Source: JAHELQ01 sp965603365
GTDB taxonomy: Bacteria > Acidobacteriota > Aminicenantia > UBA2199
Direction of reading: 5' to 3'
Assembly (NCBI GenBank): GCA_965603365.1
Contig: CBFDCR010000002.1
Location: 67,076-131,075, forward strand
DNA length: 64,000 nt
Position 1 is the stretch's first letter; every line of letters begins with the position of its first letter. Positions 51,232-61,238 of this stretch are shown here, piece after piece. The notes beneath the pieces are model-generated. The model did not search any database. It worked only from the letters and a program-made list of their open reading frames with translations, and had not been told where the DNA came from. A program made the translations under genes and the position numbers.

Positions 51232-51441
51232 GGTTCTCCGGTTATGGGAATGGTTTTGCCGCTTATGTGGATGATTTCTTCTTTCATGGGAACGATTTTC
51301 CCCGGTATGGGGATGGCTTCGCCCTCTATGTGGATGGTTTTGCCCGTTATGGGAATGGTTTTCCCCTTCATGTGGATGCTTTTCCCCGGTATGTGTATGG
51401 TTTCGCCGGTTATGGGAATGGTTTTGCCGCTTATGGCAACG
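51232..51441. repeat. Ten-unit array of degenerate 21-bp repeats
   Basis: Units of exactly 21 bases, consensus GTTTTGCCGGTTATGGGAATG with substitutions (51232, 51253, 51274, 51295, 51316, 51337, 51358, 51379, 51400, 51421). Because the period is 7 codons, frames on both strands stay open, giving repetitive translations (GKTIPITGETIHIPGKSIHM on the minus strand; MGMVLPLMWM on the plus). None has a convincing ribosome-binding site and each frame reads differently, so I regard it as non-coding. Not CRISPR: units are adjacent without spacers. Confidence 0.8.
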
Positions 51442-51590
51442 ATTTTGAGACGGGTTGGGGTGGGGCAAAGGTTTTTAACCTCGTTCAATATTGGTAACTT
51501 GACGGGAGGGGGATTTTCCAGTATAAAGGGGGGTGACGGTTATTGTTGCGCCGGGACCGGCCGGCGGCCCGGGAAAATTAGGTGAATGAA

Positions 51591-52172
51591 ATGAAAAAAA
51601 TGAATATGGAAAAAATAAGAGAGGGTGTCAAATTGATACTGGAGGGCATCGGCGAAGATCCCGAGTCCAGGAGGTTGAAGAGTACGCCCAGAAGGGTGGC
51701 GGAGATGTTTTCCGAGGTTCTCTCGGGTACCCACAAGGACCCCAACAATTTCAGCCGCCTGCTCAGCGAAGAGAAGCACGACGAATTGGTCATTTTGAAA
51801 AACATTCCCATCCATTCCATGTGTGAACACCATCTCCTCCCCTTTTCCGGTACCGCCAGCATCGCCTATATTCCCAAAAAGGGCAAAATCATGGGCTTGA
51901 ATACCATCGCCTGCCTGGTGGATACCCTGGCCCGGCGGCTGCAAATCCAGGAGAGGTTAACCAAACAGATCGCCGATTACCTTAATAACGCCCTGTCGCC
52001 CATGGGGGTGATGGTGGTGATCAAGGCCGAACACCTGTGCATGACCATGAGAGGTGCCAACAAGCCCGGCGCAGTCACCATCACCTCGGCGGTGCGGGGG
52101 ATATTCCGCAGCAAATTTGCCACCCGCCAGGAGACCATGTCCCTGCTCATGACCGAAGAACACCGCCGTTAA
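51591..52172 (+). CDS. folE: GTP cyclohydrolase I
   Basis: A 193-residue protein. LKNIPIHSMCEHHLLPFSG has the zinc-binding cysteine and histidines (CEHH), with the later cysteine in AEHLCMTMRGANKPG. IGEDPESRRLKSTPRRVAEM is the N-terminal signature (TPxRVAxM). It opens the GTP ring to make dihydroneopterin triphosphate for folate or queuosine-type compounds. AGGTGA before the ATG at 51591 supports the start; the GTG at 51582 is an alternative. Confidence 0.95.
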   Translation: MKKMNMEKIREGVKLILEGIGEDPESRRLKSTPRRVAEMFSEVLSGTHKDPNNFSRLLSEEKHDELVILKNIPIHSMCEHHLLPFSGTASIAYIPKKGKIMGLNTIACLVDTLARRLQIQERLTKQIADYLNNALSPMGVMVVIKAEHLCMTMRGANKPGAVTITSAVRGIFRSKFATRQETMSLLMTEEHRR

Positions 52173-52194
52173 GCACCCAAAATAACCACTCCAA

Positions 52195-52225
52195 CTCGTA
52201 AATTTACGTGTCGTAATTTTACGAG
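52195..52225. terminator. Hairpin between convergent folE and rpoC
   Basis: CTCGTAAATTTACG, a 3-base loop TGT, and CGTAATTTTACGAG: 14 pairs with one mismatch. It lies between the ends of folE and rpoC. There is no long T run on either strand, so it is a weak or bidirectional terminator at best. Confidence 0.5.
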
Positions 52226-52253
52226 CTAATCCATTGTGGGGGAAAAATATTCT

Positions 52254-55200
52254 TTACTTGGCGTGGCGGAAGATATCTTCGACTTCCTCGATCTCCACCT
52301 GGTGGTAATAGGTATACCCGGTTCCGGCAGGGATCAACCGTCCCATGGTGACGTTCTCCTTGATGCCCCGCAAGTGATCCTCTTTTCCGGCAATGGCCGC
52401 CTCTGTCAATACTCTGGTGGTCTCTTGAAACGCCGCAGCCGAAATAAAACTGTCGTAAGCCAGAGCCGCTCGAGAAATCGGCAGCAGAGCCGGTTTGGCC
52501 CTGGCCGGTCTTCCGCCATCTTCCATTACCCGCGCGTTTTCGTGTTCAAAAATCCACTTTTCTACAATCTGCTCGGGGATAAAATTGGTGTCCCCCACCT
52601 CTTCGATCCGTCTCCACTTGAGCATCTGCCGAATAATAGTCTCGATATGTTTATCGTTAATGGAAACCCCTTGCATCCGGTATACATCCTGGATCTCTTT
52701 CAAAAGATATTCCGCCAATTTGTGTTCACCCAACACATTCAAGATATCGGCAGGATTCAAAGGGCCGTCCATCAGGGGAGTACCGGCGGTAATTTTGTCA
52801 CCGTCTCCCACGATAATAAATGCACCCCGCGGGATCGTATGTTCATCCGGTTTGGCATTTTTATCAAAGGGCTTAATGATGATCTTCCGCGCGCCCTTAG
52901 TCACCTTGCCATATTCCACTACTCCGTCGATCTGGGCCATCTTGGCCGGATTCTTCGGCTTCCGGGCCTCGAACAACTCGGTCACCCTGGGAAGACCACC
53001 GGTGATATCCTTGGTTTTGGCAAAATCCGACGGAATCTTGGCCAGCACAGCACCAGCCTTAACGGTGACACTGTCTTTCACCGACAGATGGGCATTGACC
53101 GGCAGATAGTAGCGTCTTTTGATTTTATGGGTTTTCCCGTCCCGAATGACAATCTGGGGCTGCAATTCATCTCTCAATTTTTCATTCTTTATATCAATAA
53201 CGATAGTAGTAATTTTTCCGGTTGCTTCGTCTCGATCATTCACAAATGAGATATTCTCTTCCAGATCTTTAAATTCCACTATACCATCGTCGTTGGTCAA
53301 AATGGCATTGGCAAAGGGATCCCACTGCAGCAAAAGATCTCCTTTCTTCACCTTCTGTCTATCTTTTACTAAGACTCTGGAGCCGTAAGTTACCGGATAG
53401 ATGGCTCTCTCTCTACCCTTGGCATCCAATATTTGAATGGAACCGATTCGATTCATGGCAATATATGACCCATCCTCCATCTGAATAATATTCAAATCTT
53501 TGAATTTCACCACCCCTTCGTGCCCGGAATACAGTTTGGTCTGCCCTTCGGTACCGGAGGCGACACCGCCGATGTGAAAGGTCCGCATCGTCAATTGGGT
53601 CCCCGGTTCACCGATAGATTGGGCGGCAATGATTCCCGCCGCCTCACCCAGTTCGATTAACTTCCCTGTAGTCAGGTTGCGGCCATAACATTTTCGGCAG
53701 GTACCAGAAACAGTCTCACAGGTCAATACCGACCGGATTTTTATTTTCAAAATCCCAGAATCAATGATATCCTTACCGCTCCGTTCATCGATCAACTCTC
53801 CTGTATGTACAATAATCCGTTCAGGATCATCGGGATCCATAATATCTTCCAGGGTGGTACGGCCAACGATTCGATCAATGAGGGGCTCAATTTCCTTACC
53901 GTTTTCAATAATGGCGGAGACCTCTACCCCCTTTATGGTACCACAATCTTCCTCTTTAACGATGACTTCAATAGCGGCGTCAACCAGCTTGCGGGTTAAA
54001 TAGCCTGCATCCGCTGTCTTAAGGGCCGTATCTGCCAGCCCCTTTCTGGCACCGTGGGTGGAAATAAAATACTGCAGCACCGACAGTCCCTCCTTAAAAT
54101 TTGCCGTGATGGGGGTCTCCAGAATTTCACCTGAAGGCTTCGCCATCAATCCCCTCATACCGGCCAACTGCTTCAACTGATCCTTACTGCCTCTGGCTCC
54201 GGAATCGGACATCATGAATATGGGATTAATCTCCTCCCCCTCATAGCTCATCTTCCTCATACGGGCAAACATGGTCTCCCTGATCTGATCGGTGGCCTTG
54301 CTCCATTTATCAATAATATTATTATGCCGTTCTCCGGCAGTCAGGACCCCCTCACCATACATTTGCTCAATCTTATCGAGCTCCCTTTCGGTTTTTTTGA
54401 TAATTTCTTGCTTTTCCTCCGGCACCACCAGATCGGAAATACTGATAGTGAAACCTGCCCGGGTGGCATATTCAAATCCCGCCTCCTTCAATTTATCAAG
54501 GGTCTCAACCGTGGGATTAAACCCCTGCCCCAGATAAATATAGTAAATTAGATTTTGGATTCCCTTCTTCTTCAGCAAGCCGTTTATATAGGGAGTACCT
54601 TCCGGGAGTAGATCATTAAAGATCACCCGTCCAGGAGTGGTGACCAGCAAACGATTGTCCCCCGGTTTAATCTCCGTTATAGGACAATTGGCCACATCCT
54701 GGGGATCCAGGACATAACTCTCCAGATTCTTGACTGTGCCAAAATACCTGAGCCAGATTGTAGCATTGATGTCTACCAATTTTTGGTCAAGAGCATGAAG
54801 AACATCCTTCTGGGAGCCGAAAATCATGTTTTCGCCCCGCAGATGTTTCTTGTTAAAAGTTAAAAAATAAAAACCCAAAATCATATCCTGTGTCGGAACC
54901 GCCAGGGGTTTGCCATTGGCGGGCGACAAAATATTGTTGGTGGCCAGCATCAATATTTTCGATTCCGCCTGGGCTTCCAGAGAGAGAGGAATATGTACCG
55001 CCATCTGGTCGCCATCGAAATCGGCATTAAAGGCCGGGCAAACCAGGGGATGCAAATGGATAGCATTTCCTTCAACCAGCAAAGGTTTAAAGGATTGAAC
55101 CCCTAAACGATGCAGTGTGGGCGCTCTATTGAGCATCACTGTATGCTCCTTGATCACTTCATCCAGGGCATCCCATATTTCATCTCTGTTTTCTTCCACC

Positions 55201-56408
55201 CAGGTTCTGGCTACCCGCAGTGTGGTCACCATACCCTTCTTCTCCAATTTATTGTAGATGAAGGGTTTAAACAGTTCTAATGCCATCTTCTTGGGGATGC
55301 CGCACTGGTCCAACTTCAATCTCGGATTGACTACGATCACCGATCGACCGGAATAATCTACCCGCTTTCCCAATAAATTTTGTCTGAACCTTCCCTGCTT
55401 TCCTTTTAAGGAATCGGACAACGATTTCAAAGGCCGTTTTTGGGAACTCATATAACTTTTATTTCTCTTCTGATTGTCAAATAAAGCATCCACTGCTTCT
55501 TGCAACATCCTCTTTTCATTCTTAATAATTAATTCCGGCGCTTTGAGATCGAGCAACCGCTTTAAGCGGTTATTTCGATTGATCACCCGTCGATAAAGAT
55601 CGTTAAGATCCGACGAAGCAAAGCGCCCCCCATCCAGTCTCACCAGGGGCCGTAAATCTGGGGGCAGCACCGGAATCACTCCTAAAATCATCCACTCGGG
55701 CCGATTACCCGAATTTAAAAAATCCTCCATTAATTTCAAACGCCTGGCCATATTTTTCTTTTTCTGGATGGATTTTTCTACCCTCAACCGAGACTTGAGT
55801 TCCGCCACATCTTTTTCTAGATCAATCATTTTTAATAGATCATAGACGGCCTCAGCCCCCATACCGGCATCAAAAGATTCCTCTCCAAACCGATCGATCA
55901 GATCAATGTATTCTTCTTCCGTCAGGATCTGTTTGAATTTCAGATTGGGAACACTTTTGGGATCACTCACAATATAATTTTCAAAATATATGATATGCTC
56001 CAGTTCCTTAGCGGTGACTTCCAGCAGCACACCGATTCGAGACGGAATCCCTTTAAAGAACCATATATGCGCCACCTTGGAGTTCAGTTCAATATGCCCC
56101 ATTCTCTCCCTTCGTACAGAAGACAGGGTCACCTCAACGCCGCACTTCTCGCAGACAATGCCTTTATATTTTAATCCTTTGTATTTGCCGCACAGACACC
56201 TGAAATCCTGGGTGGGGCCAAATATCTTTGCACAAAAAAGGCCGTCCCGCTCAGGCTTAAAGGTTCGGTAATTGATGGTTTCCGGTTTGGTGACTTCACC
56301 GGAAGACCAGCTGCGAACGATTTCAGGAGAAGCAAGACTGATTTTAATCTTGCGATAGTCCATAATATTGACTTCCTGTCTTTCTCTTTTAATTCTTTGC
56401 ATCATCAT
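52254..56408 (-). CDS. rpoC: RNA polymerase beta' subunit
   Basis: Full-length beta' of about 1384 residues. KIKISLASPEIVRSW starts the core, with the N-terminal zinc site CLCGKYKGLKYKGIVCEKCG. The catalytic Mg motif is NADFDGDQMAVH, the trigger-loop region contains SGARGSKDQLKQLAGMRG, and a second zinc site has CETVSGTCRKCYGR. It is one of the two large polymerase subunits and is transcribed with rpoB. Start: AAGGAG lies just before three consecutive ATG codons (56408, 56405, 56402). The ATG at 56363 (AGGAAG site) is another choice, but the longer N-terminus is in line with E. coli beta'. Confidence 0.97.
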   Translation of the reverse strand: MMMQRIKRERQEVNIMDYRKIKISLASPEIVRSWSSGEVTKPETINYRTFKPERDGLFCAKIFGPTQDFRCLCGKYKGLKYKGIVCEKCGVEVTLSSVRRERMGHIELNSKVAHIWFFKGIPSRIGVLLEVTAKELEHIIYFENYIVSDPKSVPNLKFKQILTEEEYIDLIDRFGEESFDAGMGAEAVYDLLKMIDLEKDVAELKSRLRVEKSIQKKKNMARRLKLMEDFLNSGNRPEWMILGVIPVLPPDLRPLVRLDGGRFASSDLNDLYRRVINRNNRLKRLLDLKAPELIIKNEKRMLQEAVDALFDNQKRNKSYMSSQKRPLKSLSDSLKGKQGRFRQNLLGKRVDYSGRSVIVVNPRLKLDQCGIPKKMALELFKPFIYNKLEKKGMVTTLRVARTWVEENRDEIWDALDEVIKEHTVMLNRAPTLHRLGVQSFKPLLVEGNAIHLHPLVCPAFNADFDGDQMAVHIPLSLEAQAESKILMLATNNILSPANGKPLAVPTQDMILGFYFLTFNKKHLRGENMIFGSQKDVLHALDQKLVDINATIWLRYFGTVKNLESYVLDPQDVANCPITEIKPGDNRLLVTTPGRVIFNDLLPEGTPYINGLLKKKGIQNLIYYIYLGQGFNPTVETLDKLKEAGFEYATRAGFTISISDLVVPEEKQEIIKKTERELDKIEQMYGEGVLTAGERHNNIIDKWSKATDQIRETMFARMRKMSYEGEEINPIFMMSDSGARGSKDQLKQLAGMRGLMAKPSGEILETPITANFKEGLSVLQYFISTHGARKGLADTALKTADAGYLTRKLVDAAIEVIVKEEDCGTIKGVEVSAIIENGKEIEPLIDRIVGRTTLEDIMDPDDPERIIVHTGELIDERSGKDIIDSGILKIKIRSVLTCETVSGTCRKCYGRNLTTGKLIELGEAAGIIAAQSIGEPGTQLTMRTFHIGGVASGTEGQTKLYSGHEGVVKFKDLNIIQMEDGSYIAMNRIGSIQILDAKGRERAIYPVTYGSRVLVKDRQKVKKGDLLLQWDPFANAILTNDDGIVEFKDLEENISFVNDRDEATGKITTIVIDIKNEKLRDELQPQIVIRDGKTHKIKRRYYLPVNAHLSVKDSVTVKAGAVLAKIPSDFAKTKDITGGLPRVTELFEARKPKNPAKMAQIDGVVEYGKVTKGARKIIIKPFDKNAKPDEHTIPRGAFIIVGDGDKITAGTPLMDGPLNPADILNVLGEHKLAEYLLKEIQDVYRMQGVSINDKHIETIIRQMLKWRRIEEVGDTNFIPEQIVEKWIFEHENARVMEDGGRPARAKPALLPISRAALAYDSFISAAAFQETTRVLTEAAIAGKEDHLRGIKENVTMGRLIPAGTGYTYYHQVEIEEVEDIFRHAK

Positions 56409-56446
56409 GTGCTCCTTAAATGCTTAAGGCCTTATAAGCTTAACCT

Positions 56447-59400
56447 TTAAGGCATTCTTTCTATGTTCTCCTTAATTTTGCTCTCATCGGTGAATATGTC
56501 TTTCTTGACAAGTTCCACGTTCAGGGCCAAACTCTTTAACTCTTTCATGAGAACATTAAAAGACTCCGGCAAGCCGGGATTAAAATCCATTGTTCCTTTC
56601 ACAATAGCCGAGTATATCTCGTTTCTCCCGCTAATGTTATCGGACTTTATGGTTAAAATCTCCTGGAGAATATAAGCAGCGCCATAAGCCTCGAATGCCC
56701 AGACCTCCATTTCGCCAACCCTTTGACCGCCAAATTGGGCTTTGCCGCCCAGTGGCTGCTGGGTAATAAGTGAATAGGGGCCGGTGGAACGGGCATGAAT
56801 CTTATCGTCCACCATATGTTCGAGCTTCATCATATACATGTAGCCGACGGTCACCTTGTTATTGAATGATTCTCCGGTCAAACCGTCATACAGCACAACT
56901 TTCCCATCTTCAGTCAGATCGGCCTTGCGCATTTCGGCCCTCACATCGTCTTCAGAGCCGGAAGTAAAAACCGGGGTTTCGTAATAGTTATTCAACAGTT
57001 TTCCGGCCCATCCCAACAGCAATTCATATATCTGCCCCACATTCATTCGGGAAGGAACCCCCAGGGGATTTAAAATGATGTCAACCGGAGTACCGTCTTC
57101 CAGAAAAGGCAAATCCTCAACTGGAAGAATCCTGGAAACAACACCTTTGTTCCCATGCCGACCCGCCATCTTGTCACCTACCGAAATTCGGCGGTTTACG
57201 GCGATCAAAATTTTAATAATCTTAATAATTCCGGGAGAAAACTCATCCCCCCGTTTCATCTGATCGATCTTTTCCTGTAACTCATTTTTTAGGGCTTCGA
57301 TATGAAGGCTGATCCTGGATTCAATCTCCTGTATATCGGCTTTATTCTCTTCAGATAAGCCTTTTTTCAATGTTTTCAAAAGGTTTTCGTTAAAGTTCAC
57401 CGACATCTCTTCAGAAATGGCCGCCCCTTTCTTAAATTTCTTTCCTTCGTAGGCGAGATTATTGGCTAATTTACAACCCTGCAAATAACTTTTGATTTTC
57501 TCGAACTTATCACTGAGCAATATCTTCTTCTCATCCTCAAAATTTCTCTTGAGCTTCAATATTGTCATGTCATCAATATCAAGAGCCCGATTATCCTTCT
57601 TAAGTCCACGCCGGGTAAATATTTTGACATCAATCACCGTACCTTCAACGCCAGGGGGACAATACAAAGATGTATCTTTGATCTCAGATGCCTGTTCTCC
57701 AAATATAGCCCGGAGCAACTTTTCTTCCGGAGACAGTTGGGTCTCGCCTTTGGGGGAAACCTTTCCCACCAATATTTCACCGGGTTTGACCTTCGCCCCG
57801 ATCCGGACGATTCCGGTTTCATCCAGATTCCGGAGAACCGTCTCGGAAACACCGGGAATATCTGCGGTAATTTCCTCTTTACCCAGTTTGGTCTCCCGAG
57901 CTTCAATGGTTTCTTCTACAATGTAGATTGAGTTAAAAGCAGAATTTTTTACCAAACTCTCGCTCAATATTATCGCATCTTCATAATTATACCCTCGCCA
58001 GGGTAAGAAAGCAGCCAGTATATTACGTCCCAATGCCAATTCCCCATGATCCGATGCCGGCCCATCCGCCAGAATCTGGCCCTCTTCCACACAATCGCCG
58101 ACATGAACCAGAGGTCTCTGGTTAATTAAGGTGTTTTGATTGGATCGACGATATTTATTCAATTCGTACAGATCGGCTCCGATTTCCGAAAAATCACCTT
58201 CCTTCTGATTGGTGTTCGTCTTGATGATAATTCTCTCGGCATCCACATTCACGACAACTCCCGACCTTCGACACACCACATCCATACCGGAATCTCTGAT
58301 TAATTTGTGCTCCATGCCAGTCCCCACAATTGGGGCTTCAGGATTCACCAGAGGAACGGCCTGTCGTTGCATATTGGAACCCATCAATGCCCTGTTGGCG
58401 TCGTCATGCTCTAAAAAAGGAATCAAAGAAGCAGATACCGAGACGATCTGCTTAGGGGATATATCAATATAATCAACCTTCCTGGGATCAATAAAAACCG
58501 TTTCACTACCCCTCCTGGCATTTACTCTTTTGGCAACAAAATTCCCCTTTTCATCCAGAATCGCATTGGCCTGGGCAATAACATAACCTTCCTCTTCCCA
58601 GGCGGTCAGGTGAAAGGGATAGTATTGAAAGATGGGAAGTTCCCTGCCTTCCTTTTTTAATCTTTCAACTTCTTTTCTTAAATCGTCCTCCTTTACCAAC
58701 GCCTGATATTGGAATCCCGAATCCCCAGGATACTGAATCAGGAAATAGTTGATCACCCGGGAACTCTCCACCTTTCGGTAGGGGGTCTCGATAAAACCGT
58801 ATTCGTTCACCCTGGCATAGGTCGTCAACGATGAGATCAACCCGATATTAGGTCCCTCCGGGGTTTCCACCGGACAGATTCGGCCGTAATGGGAAGAATG
58901 TACATCCCTGACCTCAAACCCTGCCCGCTCACGGTTCAATCCACCGGGGCCTAACGCAGATATCCTTCTCTTATGAGTCGTTTCCGCCAGAGCATTGGTT
59001 TGATCCATAAACTGGGATAACTGTGAGGTGCCGAAAAATTCTTTGAGGGCGGCAAAAACCGGTTTGGTGTTGAGCAATTCTCGGGGCAGCATGACGGAAA
59101 TATCCGGAGCATTGGTGATTCTTTCTCTGATGATTTTCTCCAACCTCATGAGTCCAATTCTAAACGCATTTTCCACCAATTCTCCAACCGCCCGGATCCG
59201 TCGATTAGCCAGATGATCGATATCATCGACAGTCATCTTGCCGGTTCTGTCGTACTTTAATCGCAAGAAGTAGCGAATGATTTCTATCAAATCATCTACA
59301 GTCAAGACATAAATATCTTTATTAAAATCTTTTTTCATTCCCAGTTTTATGTTCAATTTCAATCTTCCCACCGACGACAGATCATACCTTCGGTGATCCT

Positions 59401-60799
59401 TCATCATGTTTTCAAAAAATTTCTTTGAACCTTCCAATGTCACGGGTTCACCTGGCCTGAGTTTCTTGAAGACCTCAATATAGGCATCCCCCTGATTTTT
59501 GGAAACTTTATCATCAATTTCATTTTCACTCTGGATCACCACTTTTTCGGTGATTTCCACATCTTTCTTCTTTTTGTCCTTTCGCAGAGTGTAAGCGATC
59601 ATGGGCCCATATTCTCCTTCCTCACTATAAGGGAAAAATACTTTGAATTCGGTATTAATCTTTCTCAGCTTTTTGATTTGAACCGTCGAAATCGGCTCAT
59701 TAAACTTCAATGCCTCTCCCAGGTCATCGGCAGCATAAATATCCTCAAACATTTCAATATCCGCCGGTACATACTCAACACCCAATTTCTCCAGATCTTT
59801 TATGTGTCTAATCATCAATTTGGTACCCATAGGAAGAATCTCTTTACCCTTTTTATCCACCACCGGTGCCGTCAGTTTAACATCTTTGAGAAATCTTGAA
59901 GTCTGAAAGTAAAAGACGCCATTCTCCACCCTGGCATTAATAACACTATAGAACTTCTTCAGAATTTCGAAGTCATCGGCTAAGCCCATGGCCTTCAAAA
60001 AGGTTGTGATATTAATCCTCTTGGTCTTTTTATCCAATCTGATCTGGAGCAGGTTTAATTTCTCTTCAAATTCGATCCAGGCACCTCTGGCGGGTATGAT
60101 TTTGGCGGTATATTCCCCCCTGGACTTTCCCGGCAGAAAGTAGACACCTGGAGATCGCTGCAACTGGGAGACAACAACCCTTTCAGTTCCATTGATAATG
60201 AAAGTCCCCCTGTCGGTAATATAGGGAATCTCACCAAAAAATATTTCCTGCTCTTTAACATCCTTTATGATCTTCTCACCTTTCTTGTCCTCAGCATACA
60301 ACGCCAACCTCAGTTTAACCTTAAGGGAAATCGAATAATCGAATCCTTTATCCAGACACTCTTCCGGTGAATACTTGATCTTCAGCCGTATCCGGTCACC
60401 ACACTGCGGGCAGGTTTTCATTCCCACCGTCCCTTTACTGACACACTCTGGACAAACAGAATTGGGGCCCGGATTCACCTCGGAACTCAATAGGCTTCCA
60501 CATTTGCTACAATAGGGCTTTGAGTTCTCAATGCCCTCCATATAACCGCATTTGCATGACCAATCACCTAAAGAATAGGAGTCAAAATCGAGGATCGCCG
60601 TTTCTTTAAAATCGTAAATCGGAAATGCCGATTTAAATGCAGCCTGAATCCCTATATTTTTCCTCTTTTCAGGAAGTTCATCGATTTGCAGGAAAGTCTT
60701 ATAAGATTTCTTCTGAATTTCCAGCAAATCAGGAATACCAATAGGACTCATAATTTTAGAGAAAGATATCCTTTCAATATAATGGTTTTCTTTTCCCAT
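56447..60799 (-). CDS. rpoB: RNA polymerase beta subunit with an inserted zinc-ribbon segment
   Basis: A 1450-residue beta subunit. Conserved regions: SQFMDQTNALAETTHKRR followed by ISALGPGGLNRERAGFEV (rifampicin region), RDVHSSHYGRICPVETPEG, and GDKMAGRHGNKG. At about residues 80-142, where other beta subunits have only a short loop in the beta1 lobe (after SYSLGDW and before GFDYSISLKVKLRL), a cysteine-rich insertion is present: CKC, CSKC, CPEC and CPQC, which look like two zinc sites. The gene is co-directional with rpoC, 38 bases upstream of it. Like rpoC, it forms the core of the transcription enzyme. Confidence 0.97.
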   Translation of the reverse strand: MGKENHYIERISFSKIMSPIGIPDLLEIQKKSYKTFLQIDELPEKRKNIGIQAAFKSAFPIYDFKETAILDFDSYSLGDWSCKCGYMEGIENSKPYCSKCGSLLSSEVNPGPNSVCPECVSKGTVGMKTCPQCGDRIRLKIKYSPEECLDKGFDYSISLKVKLRLALYAEDKKGEKIIKDVKEQEIFFGEIPYITDRGTFIINGTERVVVSQLQRSPGVYFLPGKSRGEYTAKIIPARGAWIEFEEKLNLLQIRLDKKTKRINITTFLKAMGLADDFEILKKFYSVINARVENGVFYFQTSRFLKDVKLTAPVVDKKGKEILPMGTKLMIRHIKDLEKLGVEYVPADIEMFEDIYAADDLGEALKFNEPISTVQIKKLRKINTEFKVFFPYSEEGEYGPMIAYTLRKDKKKKDVEITEKVVIQSENEIDDKVSKNQGDAYIEVFKKLRPGEPVTLEGSKKFFENMMKDHRRYDLSSVGRLKLNIKLGMKKDFNKDIYVLTVDDLIEIIRYFLRLKYDRTGKMTVDDIDHLANRRIRAVGELVENAFRIGLMRLEKIIRERITNAPDISVMLPRELLNTKPVFAALKEFFGTSQLSQFMDQTNALAETTHKRRISALGPGGLNRERAGFEVRDVHSSHYGRICPVETPEGPNIGLISSLTTYARVNEYGFIETPYRKVESSRVINYFLIQYPGDSGFQYQALVKEDDLRKEVERLKKEGRELPIFQYYPFHLTAWEEEGYVIAQANAILDEKGNFVAKRVNARRGSETVFIDPRKVDYIDISPKQIVSVSASLIPFLEHDDANRALMGSNMQRQAVPLVNPEAPIVGTGMEHKLIRDSGMDVVCRRSGVVVNVDAERIIIKTNTNQKEGDFSEIGADLYELNKYRRSNQNTLINQRPLVHVGDCVEEGQILADGPASDHGELALGRNILAAFLPWRGYNYEDAIILSESLVKNSAFNSIYIVEETIEARETKLGKEEITADIPGVSETVLRNLDETGIVRIGAKVKPGEILVGKVSPKGETQLSPEEKLLRAIFGEQASEIKDTSLYCPPGVEGTVIDVKIFTRRGLKKDNRALDIDDMTILKLKRNFEDEKKILLSDKFEKIKSYLQGCKLANNLAYEGKKFKKGAAISEEMSVNFNENLLKTLKKGLSEENKADIQEIESRISLHIEALKNELQEKIDQMKRGDEFSPGIIKIIKILIAVNRRISVGDKMAGRHGNKGVVSRILPVEDLPFLEDGTPVDIILNPLGVPSRMNVGQIYELLLGWAGKLLNNYYETPVFTSGSEDDVRAEMRKADLTEDGKVVLYDGLTGESFNNKVTVGYMYMMKLEHMVDDKIHARSTGPYSLITQQPLGGKAQFGGQRVGEMEVWAFEAYGAAYILQEILTIKSDNISGRNEIYSAIVKGTMDFNPGLPESFNVLMKELKSLALNVELVKKDIFTDESKIKENIERMP

Positions 60800-60845
60800 A
60801 CTTAACCCTTCAATTTTTTTATTTAAAAAAAGTATTTAATATCAT

Positions 60846-61238
60846 CTATTTTATTTCTACTTCTGCTCCTACCCCTTCGAATTTCTTTTTGATTTCCTCT
60901 GCCTCTTCTTTGGAAACACCTTTTTTCACTTCACCGGGAGCCTTATCGACGACCTCTTTAGCCTCCTTCAACCCGAGATCCGTCACCTCCCTCACAGCTT
61001 TTATTACATTAATTTTCTTGGGTCCGACAGTTTTTAAAATGATATCAAATTCGGTCTTTTCTTCTTCCTCAGCACCTTCAGCAGCAGCTATGGGAGCCGC
61101 TACACCGGCAACAGGCATGGCTGCCATCTCGGCTTTAATCCCATACCTCTCTTCAAACTCTTTAATATAATCGGCCAATTGAAGCACCGTTAAATTATCA
61201 AGATGTTTAAAGAAATCTTCCTTTGACATTTCAGCCAT
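60846..61238 (-). CDS. rplL: Ribosomal protein L7/L12
   Basis: A 130-residue acidic stalk protein. The N-terminal dimerisation region has LTVLQLADYIKEFEERYGIK, then an alanine-rich hinge (AGVAAPIAAAEGAEEEE), then the C-terminal domain (KTEFDIILKTVGPKKINVIK, AVREVTDLGLKEAKEVVD, APGEVKKGVSKEEAEEIKKK). It recruits GTPase factors to the ribosome. It lies between rplJ and rpoB and its ATG is 8 bases inside the rplJ stop region, as in the standard operon. Confidence 0.97.
   Translation of the reverse strand: MAEMSKEDFFKHLDNLTVLQLADYIKEFEERYGIKAEMAAMPVAGVAAPIAAAEGAEEEEKTEFDIILKTVGPKKINVIKAVREVTDLGLKEAKEVVDKAPGEVKKGVSKEEAEEIKKKFEGVGAEVEIK

Noticed and set aside
51232..51441. CRISPR array
   Set aside because: Units are adjacent without unique spacers, are too short and vary in sequence; no cas genes.
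51204..51585. Methionine-rich and heptad frames in the 51.2-51.5 kb region as proteins
   Set aside because: Open frames on both strands follow from the 21-base period; no good start signals. Kept only as a low-priority finding.
51540..51590. Riboswitch or long leader upstream of folE
   Set aside because: Only a short spacer with a GC-rich stretch; no recognisable riboswitch core.
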